Positions 1 to 9,822 of a stretch of 64,000 nt of DNA are shown here, piece by piece. The DNA is taken from contig WHTM01000002.1 of assembly GCA_009377755.1 (NCBI GenBank), forward strand, positions 62,001 through 126,000, read 5' to 3'. The DNA is from Hyphomicrobiales bacterium. Its GTDB lineage: Bacteria; Pseudomonadota; Alphaproteobacteria; Rhizobiales; Xanthobacteraceae. Made by a program: the position numbers and the translations under genes. Position 1 is the stretch's first letter. Every line of letters starts with the position of its first letter. Under the pieces are notes generated by a model, which was given only the letters and a program-made list of their open reading frames with translations, was not told the DNA's origin and did not search any database.

Positions 1-2
1 CC

Positions 3-575
3 ATCCTCGCCGATCCGCCATGGCAGTTCACCAACCGGACCGGCAAGATGGCGCCGGAGCACAAGCGGCTGTCGCGTTACGGCACGATGACGCTCGATGT
101 GATCAAGGCGCTGCCGGTCGGCGAGATCGCTGCGACCCCCTCGCATCTTTATCTGTGGTGCCCGAACGCCATGCTGCCGGACGGGATCGCGGTGATGCAG
201 GCATGGGGCTTCACCTACAAGAGCAACATCGTCTGGCACAAGGTACGCAAGGACGGCGGCTCCGACGGGCGCGGTGTTGGGTTCTACTTCCGCAACGTCA
301 CCGAACTGATCCTGTTCGGCGTGCGCGGCAAGAACGCGCGCACGCTCGCACCCGGACGACGACAGGTGAACCTGTTGGCGACGCGCAAGCGCGAGCACTC
401 GCGCAAGCCCGATGAGCAATACGCGATCATTGAAGCGTGCAGCGCGGGGCCCTACCTGGAATTGTTCGCGAGGGGGGCCAGACGCGGTTGGACGTCTTGG
501 GGAAATCAAGCTGACGAAAATTATGCGCTGACTTGGAAGACTTATGCCTACAATTCTTTAATGGCAGCGGAGTGA
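3..575 (+). CDS. MT-A70 family adenine-N6 DNA methyltransferase (5' end missing)
   Basis: The window opens inside the gene. The first codons in this frame read ILADPPWQF, the catalytic DPPW signature of MT-A70 (N6-adenine) methyltransferases, so the start and the residues before it lie to the left. Downstream come the family features LYLWCPNAML (beta strand after the catalytic motif), WGFTYKSNIVWHKV, a GVGFYFRNVTELILFGVRG block and a C-terminal SRKPDEQYAIIEAC segment, in the usual order. It should transfer methyl from SAM to adenine in DNA. Such genes are often phage- or island-borne orphan methylases; no restriction partner is visible. The last 40 codons are distinctly less GC-rich than the body. 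The next small ORF starts 5 bases after the stop. Family is secure; biological role is not. Confidence 0.88.
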   Translation: MLADPPWQFTNRTGKMAPEHKRLSRYGTMTLDVIKALPVGEIAATPSHLYLWCPNAMLPDGIAVMQAWGFTYKSNIVWHKVRKDGGSDGRGVGFYFRNVTELILFGVRGKNARTLAPGRRQVNLLATRKREHSRKPDEQYAIIEACSAGPYLELFARGARRGWTSWGNQADENYALTWKTYAYNSLMAAE

Positions 576-580
576 AACCC

Positions 581-766
581 ATGAGACCTCGGCCACCGTA
601 CATGGAAAACCCGGACAAATACGCGATTGCAAATGAAGTTCTTTCGTCCGCGATCAAGGTACTGCAAACCGCAGGATTTTATGAGGAGGAAGTTTTGGAG
701 CTGTTTGCGGAGGTTTTAAAGAAGCCACCACGCACGCCGCTCTACCTCGAAAAGCTACAGAGTTGA
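581..766 (+). CDS. Small hypothetical protein (61 aa)
   Basis: ATG at 581 begins five bases after the methyltransferase stop, so the two are probably cotranscribed. An upstream in-frame ATG at 533 lies inside the methyltransferase gene and is less likely. The product (MRPRPPYMENPDKYAIANEVLSS..) is soluble, rather acidic in the middle and predicted mostly helical (IANEVLSSAIKVLQTAGF, EEEVLELFAEVLKK). I recognise no family. Its AT-rich codon use resembles the 3' end of the methyltransferase and differs from the core genes to the right, consistent with a shared accessory origin. Confidence 0.5.
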   Translation: MRPRPPYMENPDKYAIANEVLSSAIKVLQTAGFYEEEVLELFAEVLKKPPRTPLYLEKLQS

Positions 767-798
767 GACCCAAAGCGGATCGGCTGCCTGCCGGCATT

Positions 799-848
799 CT
801 CGCCCCCCCTCCCGGCGCTTCGCGCCGGCCTCCCCCGCAAGGGGTGAG
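799..848. repeat. Palindromic intergenic repeat (CTC-C-rich/G-rich type)
   Basis: A GC-rich inverted repeat: CTCgCCCCcCcTCCC on the left, a perfect inner hairpin GGCGC-TTC-GCGCC, then CCTCCCCCGCAAGGGGTGAG on the right. It belongs to the same general family of short C/G-run palindromes as the copy found inside uvrB (1810-1935). It sits in the gap before the solute-binding protein gene. Confidence 0.6.
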
Positions 849-1004
849 GCAACCACGCTGACGCGCGGTGCACTTCGCGCGGGAGTGCCGTCGCCGACGT
901 GATGCGCCTCGTTTGCTGAATCCACTGAACCCGCATTGCGCTCCGCCCCATCCTCGCTACGCTGGGGCACAACCCGCCCGCCTCCTCCCCCGAAAGGTTC
1001 CCCC

Positions 1005-1733
1005 ATGCCCGCACCCACCTCCGCTGCCGTTTCCGACCTCGCCCCCACCGGCAAGCTCCGCGTCGCCATCAATCTCGGCAATTCGGTGCTGGCGCAGAAG
1101 GACCCGGCGACCGGGGAGCCGCGCGGCGTCACGGCGGAGCTTGCCGCCGAGCTCGGCAAGCGGCTCGGCGTGCCGGTCGCGCTGCATCCGTTCGATGCCG
1201 CGGGCAAGGTGTTCGAGGCGGTCAAGGCCGGCGGCATCGACATTCTGTTCCTGGCGGTCGAGCCGGTGCGCGCCGCCGAGATCGCGTTCACCGCGCCCTA
1301 CGTGATCATCGAGGGCGTCTACATGGTGCCCAAGGACTCCAAGCTGACCAAGGTCGAGGAGGTGGACCGCGAGGGCGTGCGCATCGCCGTCAACAGGGGC
1401 TCGGCCTACGATCTGTTTCTCACCCGCACCATCAAGCACGCTACGCTGGTGCGCGGCGAGGACGGCGTCGCGCTGTTCAAGGCCGACAAGCTGGAAGCGG
1501 CCGCCGGCGTGAAGCAGCCGATCGTCGCCTATGCCAAGACCGATCCCGCGGTGCGGGTGCTGGACGGGCGCTTCATGGAAATCAAACAGGCGATGGGCAC
1601 GCCGCAGGGGCGGTCCACCGGCGCCGAATATCTGCGCGGCTTCGTCGAGGAGATGAAGGCCGCGGGCTTCGTCGCCGACGCGCTCAGGCGCAGCGACCAG
1701 CCGGACGCGACGGTCGCGCCGGCGGAGCCGTAA
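1005..1733 (+). CDS. Type 3 (amino-acid-type) solute-binding domain protein lacking a signal peptide
   Basis: The protein of about 242 residues has the fold signatures of family-3 periplasmic binding proteins: GKLRVAINLGNSVLAQKD at the N-terminus, GVTAELAAELGKRLGVPV, DILFLAVEPVRAAEIAFTAPY, and the hinge/second lobe RIAVNRGSAYDLFLTRTI through FVEEMKAAGFVADAL. ATG at 1005 was chosen because an upstream ATG at 936 only adds a proline-rich stretch encoded by repeat-like sequence. Neither start gives a signal peptide or lipobox, so the protein is probably cytoplasmic or exported in an unknown way. No permease or ATPase genes are adjacent. It ends directly against uvrB (convergent, no gap). Ligand unknown. 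Confidence 0.8.
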   Translation: MPAPTSAAVSDLAPTGKLRVAINLGNSVLAQKDPATGEPRGVTAELAAELGKRLGVPVALHPFDAAGKVFEAVKAGGIDILFLAVEPVRAAEIAFTAPYVIIEGVYMVPKDSKLTKVEEVDREGVRIAVNRGSAYDLFLTRTIKHATLVRGEDGVALFKADKLEAAAGVKQPIVAYAKTDPAVRVLDGRFMEIKQAMGTPQGRSTGAEYLRGFVEEMKAAGFVADALRRSDQPDATVAPAEP

Positions 1734-4520
<2,787 letters not shown>

Positions 4521-4589
4521 GCGGCGAGAAAAGGACGTTCTTCGGGCGCCTCGGCTGTACTCCCAAAGGAATTGCGCTAAGGATTCATC

Positions 4590-5516
4590 ATGACCGCGCC
4601 CGTCTCCATCCGCATGGCCGGCTACGGTCCGCCGGCCACCTCATTCAGCCGCGGGCTGGAGCTGATCGGCGACCGGCTCGCCGCCGAGTTCGGCGACCAG
4701 GTGGACATCAAGTACGTCTGGAACATCATGGATTTCGGCTATCGCGCCGAGGAGATCGTGTGGCTGGTCGAGCACGGCGTGCTGACGCTCGGCTACCAGT
4801 CGTCGAGCTACCTCACCGACCGCGTCCCGGAACTCGGCATCGTCGACCTGCCGTTCTTCTTCCAATCCAAAGAGCAGGCGCGCGCCGCCATGGACGGCGC
4901 GCTCGGGCAGCGGCTGGCGCAGGCGATCGAGGATCGCATCCCGTATCGCGTGCTCGACTGGTTCGAGAACGGCATGCGCCACATCTCCAACCGCCTGCGG
5001 CCGCTACACGTGCCGTCCGATCTCGCGGGAATGAAAATCCGCGTGCTGCCGAGCGAGATCCAGGCCAAGACCTTTGCGCTGCTCGGCGCCACGCCGGTAA
5101 AATGCGACCTCACCGAAGCGATCGCTTGGATCAAGGCCGGCACATTGGACGCGCAGGAGAACCCGCTGGCGAACACGGTCACCTACGGGGTGCACAAGTT
5201 CCACCGCTTCCACACGCTCACCAACCACTTCTACATCTCGCGGCCGATCTTCGTGCATCGGGCGTCTTTCGAGTCGTGGCCGCCGGCGTTGCAGCGGGCG
5301 ATGCAGGAGGCTGTGCACGCCGCCGTCGCGTTCCAGCGTGCGGAGACGGTGAAGGAGCACGAGGAATCACTGGCGGCGATCAAGACGGAAGGCTGCGAGA
5401 TCGCCGCGTTGCCGCGCGAAGGGCACGATGCCTTCGTCAAGGCGGTGCAGCCGCTCCATGACGAGGCGCGCAAGGCCTACGGGCCGGAGCTGTTTGGGCT
5501 GGTGCCGAAGGGGTGA
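4590..5516 (+). CDS. DctP-type TRAP solute-binding protein without signal peptide
   Basis: The 308-residue protein looks like the DctP family of TRAP-transporter receptors: an early substrate-lobe strand ([25 protein letters not shown]), [58 protein letters not shown], and the [27 protein letters not shown] block, which is the most conserved part of the family. ATG at 4590 is fixed by an in-frame TAA ten bases upstream, so the absence of a signal peptide is real and not a start-site error. No DctQ/DctM membrane genes are nearby. It may bind a ligand in the cytoplasm. It is divergent from uvrB, with a 69-base gap that must hold both promoters. Confidence 0.82.
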   Translation: MTAPVSIRMAGYGPPATSFSRGLELIGDRLAAEFGDQVDIKYVWNIMDFGYRAEEIVWLVEHGVLTLGYQSSSYLTDRVPELGIVDLPFFFQSKEQARAAMDGALGQRLAQAIEDRIPYRVLDWFENGMRHISNRLRPLHVPSDLAGMKIRVLPSEIQAKTFALLGATPVKCDLTEAIAWIKAGTLDAQENPLANTVTYGVHKFHRFHTLTNHFYISRPIFVHRASFESWPPALQRAMQEAVHAAVAFQRAETVKEHEESLAAIKTEGCEIAALPREGHDAFVKAVQPLHDEARKAYGPELFGLVPKG

Positions 5517-5528
5517 ACCCTCTCCGCT

Positions 5529-5637
5529 GTCATCCCGGCCAAGCAACGCGAAGCGTTGCGCGAGCCGGGACCCATTCGCATCACAGGGGTATATGGGTCC
5601 CGGCTCTCGTTCGCTTCGCTCACTCGGCCGGGATGAC
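5529..5637. repeat. GTCATCCCGGCC-type palindromic repeat
   Basis: The outer ends GTCATCCCGGCC (5529) and GGCCGGGATGAC (5626-5637) are exact complements. The inner parts AGCCGGGACCCAT and ATGGGTCCCGGCT also pair, giving a long cruciform-like hairpin. It lies between two convergent gene ends and could act as a bidirectional terminator. Confidence 0.8.
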
Positions 5638-5654
5638 GGCGGTGAGGGTGGCAG

Positions 5655-5954
5655 CTAAAACCCCTCCACCACCTTGTTCATATGCTCCACCGCCGGCGGC
5701 TCGGCGAAGCAATGGCCGACCAGCTTGCGCCATTCCTGATAGTCGGCGGAACCGCGGAAATCGACCGTGTGGTTTTCCAGTGCGTCCCAGCGGATCAACA
5801 AGCGATAACGACTCGGCAACTCGATCGAGCGTTGCAACTCCATGGCCATGCATCCCTTGGCGCGCTGGAAGATCGGGACCCCCTTGGCGACGCCCGCCTC
5901 GAAATCCTGCTCCATTCCGGGCTTCACGTCGATCTGTGCGACTTCGAGCACCAT
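5655..5954 (-). CDS. Antibiotic biosynthesis monooxygenase (ABM) domain protein
   Basis: This small protein of about 99 residues has an ABM/dimeric alpha-beta barrel pattern: VLEVAQIDVKPGMEQDFEAGVAKGVPIFQRAKGCMAMELQRSIE, then YRLLIRWDALENHTVDFRGSADYQEWRKL and a tail that continues the sheet. Family members are cofactor-independent oxygenases, heme-degrading enzymes or simple ligand-binding dimers, and the substrate cannot be read from sequence. ATG at 5954 has GGAGG nine bases upstream; an in-frame GTG at 5969 overlaps that ribosome site and is less likely. It follows the GST gene by 46 bases on the same strand, so the two probably form an operon. Confidence 0.78.
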   Translation of the reverse strand: MVLEVAQIDVKPGMEQDFEAGVAKGVPIFQRAKGCMAMELQRSIELPSRYRLLIRWDALENHTVDFRGSADYQEWRKLVGHCFAEPPAVEHMNKVVEGF

Positions 5955-6000
5955 GGCTTGTGCCTCCACGTGTTCCGCGTCTGAATGATGTAACGATGCC

Positions 6001-6771
6001 TTATGTCCCGCGTGCGACGATCGCCTCGACCTTCGGCCGCGCCTCGTTGCCGGTCGGTGTCATCAACTCGATATATTTCGGATCGATATAGGCGGCGATG
6101 CCGGCGAAGCCCTTGCGTGCCTTGCAGCGCGCGAGCCAATCGCCGACCGCGGCGCGCTTGCCCTTCTCCCACAGCCACGACTGCATCAGCTGTTCCAGGC
6201 GGATGACATAGGGCAGCACCGCGGTGTCGGCGAGACTGAACTGGTCGCCGGCAAGCCACGGTGTCTTGTCGAGCTGGCGCGCCATGTCGTCCAGCACCTG
6301 CACGTGGTGCATGACGGCTTCGGCGGCGCCGGGTGCGTCGAGCCCGAGCCGGTTGCGCTCGATGCGCGCCTCCCGGTCGGCGGGCCCCAGCGCGGCGAGC
6401 TGCTTTGACTGCTCCTGATGCCGGAACGCGATCGCAAACGTGACCATGGCGCAAGCCTTGTGCAGGCCGGTGTCCGGAATCATCGTCCACTTTCGCATCT
6501 TTGCGCGCTTGATCGGATTGTCGGGGCGCAGCGCCGGCCCGGGACCGACGTCGTCGAGATACTCGCAGATGACGGTGGACTCGATGATCGGCTCGCCGTT
6601 GTCGATCAGCGTCGGCACCACGCCTTTCGGATTGAGCTTCAGATACTCGGGCGTGTGCGACTCGCCGGCACGCAGATTGAGATGGTGCTCGAGCGGCTTC
6701 AGGTCCTTTTCGGCAAGCACGACCCGGACCTTCTGGGCGCAGACTGACATGTTGTTGTGGTAGAGTTCCAT
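6001..6771 (-). CDS. Glutathione S-transferase family protein
   Basis: The 256-residue protein has a thioredoxin-like GST N-terminal domain (MELYHNNMSVCAQKVRVVLAEK, then NPKGVVPTLIDNG with the cis-Pro that binds the glutathione backbone, and IIESTVICEYLDD, the gamma-Glu contact). An all-helical C-terminal domain follows (WLAGDQFSLADTAVLPYVIRL). The Ser/Cys pair after MSV is the likely active-site position. It probably conjugates or reduces an electrophilic substrate with glutathione in the cytoplasm. It is the first gene of a two-gene unit with the ABM protein. The substrate is not inferable. Confidence 0.9.
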   Translation of the reverse strand: MELYHNNMSVCAQKVRVVLAEKDLKPLEHHLNLRAGESHTPEYLKLNPKGVVPTLIDNGEPIIESTVICEYLDDVGPGPALRPDNPIKRAKMRKWTMIPDTGLHKACAMVTFAIAFRHQEQSKQLAALGPADREARIERNRLGLDAPGAAEAVMHHVQVLDDMARQLDKTPWLAGDQFSLADTAVLPYVIRLEQLMQSWLWEKGKRAAVGDWLARCKARKGFAGIAAYIDPKYIELMTPTGNEARPKVEAIVARGT

Positions 6772-6863
6772 TCATCCCCCCTCGTTCCGCTGCGGCGTCG
6801 CGCAACTATGATCCGCTTGCCGCGGTGTGGGAAGGGGCGAGCGTTCACCGTGTGGTTGCGGCC

Positions 6864-7188
6864 AGTGCCCCACTTCCGAAGTTCGTGAAATCGCAGCAAC
6901 CTCTGGCACGAACTTCGGAAGCAAAGGGGCACTAGTGTCGCGATTCGGAAGTTCGCTTGATTTTGCAGCGGGCTCCGGAGCGAACTTCCGAATCCAAGCG
7001 ACACTAGCAACTTTATGATTCTAGTGTGGTTTTGGATTTGAAGTTTCTGCTAAGAGCCCGCCGAAAAAATGGCAGGAACTTCAAATCCACCACACTGGCA
7101 AGTCTATGAGTCTAGTGCCGTTTTCTCGATTTGAAGTTCCTGAACGAGCTTGCGGCAACTGCTGTAGGAACCTCAAATCGGCGGCACC
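6864..7188. repeat. Tandem array of four long related hairpins
   Basis: Four consecutive imperfect palindromes of 70-75 bases lie at 6864-6933, 6934-7005, 7023-7096 and 7114-7188. Each begins AGTG (preceded by CT in copies 2-4), contains GAAGTT about 15 bases in, and has a complementary right arm containing AACTTC/AACCTC; copies 1-3 end CACT, copy 4 ends CACC. The outer arm sequences differ between copies (GCCCC, GTCGC, GTGG, GCCG), but within copies 1-3 both arms change together, keeping pairing. This covers most of the roughly 400 gene-free bases between the GST and CWC genes. The last right arm overlaps the end of the CWC gene. Confidence 0.85.
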
Positions 7189-7367
7189 AGCGCGCGCAGG
7201 CAGTCCGGGCACAGGCACTCGGCCTTCGCCGTATCGTCCGGCAGCGGCAGCCGCACCGGCTCCGCCGCGCACCAGCAATCGCCGCCGGGGCGGCAGCCGA
7301 AGCGCGTGCCGCAGCGCGGGCAGGTCACCTGCCGGGCGGGCGGGGGCTCGGATGTCTTCGGATGCAT
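7173..7367 (-). CDS. Cysteine-rich CWC family protein
   Basis: The 64-residue protein has the CWC family layout: CPRCGTRFGC, then a central CWC triplet (GGDCWCAAEP), then CLCPDCLRAL. Eight cysteines are arranged as likely metal-binding pairs. The family's function is not established. The product would be a small cytoplasmic, probably zinc-binding protein. The last residues (LVPPI and stop) are encoded within the right arm of the fourth hairpin of the array next door, which suggests the repeat replaced the original 3' end. It is divergent from the MarR-GNAT gene. Confidence 0.8.
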   Translation of the reverse strand: MHPKTSEPPPARQVTCPRCGTRFGCRPGGDCWCAAEPVRLPLPDDTAKAECLCPDCLRALVPPI

Positions 7368-7479
7368 GGCCCATGATGCGCGGGACCGCGCGTCTGGGAA
7401 AGGCCGTTCAAGATAGTTGACTCTGTCATTGAGTTATTTGACGATGGCATCCATCCCCGAAAAAGGGAGGGCGCCCCTA

Positions 7480-8481
7480 ATGCCGGAGCCAGGCCTCGAT
7501 CAACGCATCGCAGCCGTGCGGCAGTTCAATCGCTTCTACACGCAGCGCATCGGTGTGCTGCGCAATCCGTTCCTGCAGAGCCCGTTCTCGCTGACCGATG
7601 CGCGCGTACTGTTCGAGCTCGGCCGGCGCGACAAGCCGGCGGCGAGCGATATCGCGCGCTCGCTGGACCTCGACCCCGGCTATCTCAGCCGCATCCTGCG
7701 CGGGTTCGCCAAGCGCGGGCTGATCGGCAGGCAGTCGTCGGCCAGCGATGGCCGCCGGTCGCTGCTGTCGCTGACTGGAAGCGGGCGCAAGGCCGTCGCG
7801 CTGCTCGATGCGCGTTCGCAGGCGGATGTCGCGGCGATACTGAAGAATCTCGGCGAGGCGGGGGAGCGACGCCTGGTCGAGGCGATGCAGGCGATCGAGG
7901 GGCTGCTCGGCGCCAAGACCGAACCGAAGGTCCCGTACGTGCTGCGGCCGCCGGCGGCCGGCGACATGGGGTGGGTGGTGGCGCGCCACGGCGTGTGGTA
8001 CGGCCGCGACTACGGCTGGAACGAGCGGATTGAAGGACTCACCGCCGAGATCGTCGCCGACTTCGTCGCCAATTACGACGCAACGCGCGAGCGCTGCTGG
8101 GTCGCCGAGCGCGAGGGCGAGAACGTCGGCTGCGTCTTCCTGGTCAAGAAGTCGGAGCGGGTGGCGCAACTGCGGCTGCTGCTGGTGGAGCCGCAGGCGC
8201 GCGGCCTCGGTATCGGCGCGCGGCTGGTCGCCGAGTGCGCGCGCTTCGCCCGCCAGGCCGGCTATCGCAAGATCGTGCTGTGGACCCACAGTATCCTCAC
8301 CGCCGCGCGGCACGTCTATCAGCAGGCCGGCTATCGCCTGGTGGCGACAGACACGCACGATACCTTTGGCCCGATGCTCACCGGAGAAATCTGGGAACTG
8401 CCGCTGAGCGGCAGCGGCGGCACCAAGCCGATCAAGCGTAGCCGCGGGGCTGCACGCGCGCCCACGCCTGCCGCCAGCTGA
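7480..8481 (+). CDS. MarR-type HTH / GNAT acetyltransferase fusion
   Basis: The N-terminal 140 residues form a MarR-like winged helix (LTDARVLFEL, ASDIARSLDLDPGYLSRILRGFAKRGLIGRQSSASDGRRSLLSLT, the recognition helix and wing). Residues from about 165 form a GNAT domain with VAEREGENVGCVFLVKK, LRLLLVEPQARGLGIGARLVAEC (acetyl-CoA pyrophosphate loop RGLGIG) and GYRKIVLWTHSILTAARHVYQQAGYRLV. Such fusions are widespread; they are thought to couple gene control to an N-acetyltransferase, substrate unknown. ATG at 7480 was chosen because GGGAGG lies nine bases upstream; in-frame ATG 7444 and TTG 7417 have no such site. The 3' end overlaps the nrsF gene tail-to-tail by 50 bases. Confidence 0.88.
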   Translation: MPEPGLDQRIAAVRQFNRFYTQRIGVLRNPFLQSPFSLTDARVLFELGRRDKPAASDIARSLDLDPGYLSRILRGFAKRGLIGRQSSASDGRRSLLSLTGSGRKAVALLDARSQADVAAILKNLGEAGERRLVEAMQAIEGLLGAKTEPKVPYVLRPPAAGDMGWVVARHGVWYGRDYGWNERIEGLTAEIVADFVANYDATRERCWVAEREGENVGCVFLVKKSERVAQLRLLLVEPQARGLGIGARLVAECARFARQAGYRKIVLWTHSILTAARHVYQQAGYRLVATDTHDTFGPMLTGEIWELPLSGSGGTKPIKRSRGAARAPTPAAS

Positions 8482-9109
8482 GGACCGCCTTTCCGGCGAG
8501 GCCGGCGAGCGCCGTCAGCGCGAACGCGACGCCGACGTGCCAGATCAGGATCATGATGGTTGCATCGCCGGGATGAAACAGCCGCATCCCGGCATTGCCG
8601 AGACCGGCGACGGCGAGCGCCGCCAGCAAGACGCTGAGCCGCGGGCGCAGCGGCGCGCCGCGCCGGAGCATGACGAGGATGCTAATCAGGGGCAAAGTGC
8701 CGACCAAAATGGCCGGCGGCAGGCAGTCCCAGTCGGGCCGCAGGGCCAACGCCTCCGCGCCATATTGCAACCAATCATCGAGGCAGCCGGCGCCGAGAGT
8801 CGCCGCCCACACGGAGCCCGGAAGCACGGGAAGCCAGAGGATGCGGCGATCGGCGCCGGGAACGGTGCTGGCGAACGCCGCCCATGCGGCGGTCACGCCG
8901 GTCGCCAGCGCGGCGAGGATTTCGATGACCAGGCGCAGATCGGTCATCGATTCGGCCACCTCGGGCGTATGCGGGTGCAGCAGGATCACCAGCGCCACGT
9001 ACGGCACCGCCAGCACCAGCCACAGCAGCGCCCGCGCCCAGGGCGGGCGCAGGGGCCGCACCGGCGCGTTGGCACCGGAGAGCTGCCGAATGAGGTCGTC
9101 GGTGTTCAC
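8432..9109 (-). CDS. nrsF: NrsF-type (DUF1109) membrane anti-sigma factor
   Basis: The 225-residue inner-membrane protein has about six hydrophobic helices and a short cytoplasmic N-terminus (MNTDDLIRQLSGANAPVRPL), the standard start of DUF1109/NrsF proteins. In Caulobacter-type systems NrsF holds a specific ECF sigma factor at the membrane and releases it on metal or oxidative stress. The conserved cysteines expected of the family are visible (GCLDDW, DWDCLPP). Its start codon overlaps the stop of the sigma gene by four bases (ATGA), so the two are translationally coupled. The 3' end overlaps the convergent GNAT gene. Confidence 0.85.
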   Translation of the reverse strand: MNTDDLIRQLSGANAPVRPLRPPWARALLWLVLAVPYVALVILLHPHTPEVAESMTDLRLVIEILAALATGVTAAWAAFASTVPGADRRILWLPVLPGSVWAATLGAGCLDDWLQYGAEALALRPDWDCLPPAILVGTLPLISILVMLRRGAPLRPRLSVLLAALAVAGLGNAGMRLFHPGDATIMILIWHVGVAFALTALAGLAGKAVLSWRQAWARVQPRGYA

Positions 9110-9762
9110 GCCTTGCCCTCGACGTTCAAAACCTTGCGCAGCGCGCCGATACCGCGATGCACCGCGACCTTGAGGGCCGGGACGCTCATCCCGGACACGG
9201 CGGCGGCTTCCTTCAGCGACATTTCCCGCAGCTTCACCAGTTCGATCGCGGTACGCTGTCCTTGCGGGAGGCGCTGCATCGCCTGCCGCAAGGCTTCGGG
9301 GTCGCCATAGCTTTCGTCGAATCTATTCGTCGCATCGGTGGCAAAGGTTTCAGGCGGCTCATCGACCGCGACCTCGTTGGCATTGCGCCGCACCTGCCGA
9401 CGGATGCCGTCGACGACCCGGTTATGGGCGATCGCCATCAGCCAGGGCAGGAACGGGCGGGCCGGATCGTAGGTGGAGCGCACCACGTGCAGCGACAGCA
9501 GCACGTCCTGCACCAGGTCCTCGACATCCTGCGGCGGCAGGAAACGAAGGCGGCGCCGGATTTCGCTGCGCAACAGTGGCGCGACCTCGCGCAGCAGCTC
9601 CGCATAGGCGGCCGATTGCCCTTCCTGCGCGCGCCGCATCAGCCGCGCCAACTGCTCGCCGGTGCCGCCGGATTCCCGCATCGCAGCCAATGACCCCTGA
9701 ACCCCCAGCCTCCAGGCGGCCGGGTCGACCTTGGGCGAAGCTGTAACCTCTTCCCGGCTCAC
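9106..9762 (-). CDS. ECF-family RNA polymerase sigma factor (NrsF-paired)
   Basis: The protein has sigma-2 (QEGQSAAYAELLREVAPLLRSEIRRRL, then DVEDLVQDVLLSLHVVRSTYDPARPFLPWLMAIAHNRVVDGIRRQ, the -10 recognition helix) and sigma-4 (LPQGQRTAIELVKLREMSLKEAAAVSGMSVPALKVAVHRGIGALRKVL, the -35 HTH). It directs transcription of a stress regulon and is expected to be sequestered by the NrsF protein encoded directly downstream. The start is uncertain: GTG at 9762 gives 218 residues, while ATG at 9681 (MRESGG) would give 191, closer to normal ECF length. No methionine sulfoxide reductase gene, a frequent partner, is adjacent. Confidence 0.9.
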   Translation of the reverse strand: MSREEVTASPKVDPAAWRLGVQGSLAAMRESGGTGEQLARLMRRAQEGQSAAYAELLREVAPLLRSEIRRRLRFLPPQDVEDLVQDVLLSLHVVRSTYDPARPFLPWLMAIAHNRVVDGIRRQVRRNANEVAVDEPPETFATDATNRFDESYGDPEALRQAMQRLPQGQRTAIELVKLREMSLKEAAAVSGMSVPALKVAVHRGIGALRKVLNVEGKA

Positions 9763-9822
9763 GGCGAAATCAAGCCCAGGTGAGCGAGAACGCTCATCGC
9801 CGGGCGCACCGCGCGGTAGAGC

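Noticed and set aside
6864..7188. CRISPR array
   Set aside because: The units are long self-complementary hairpins with diverged sequences, not identical repeats with unique spacers, and no cas genes are present.
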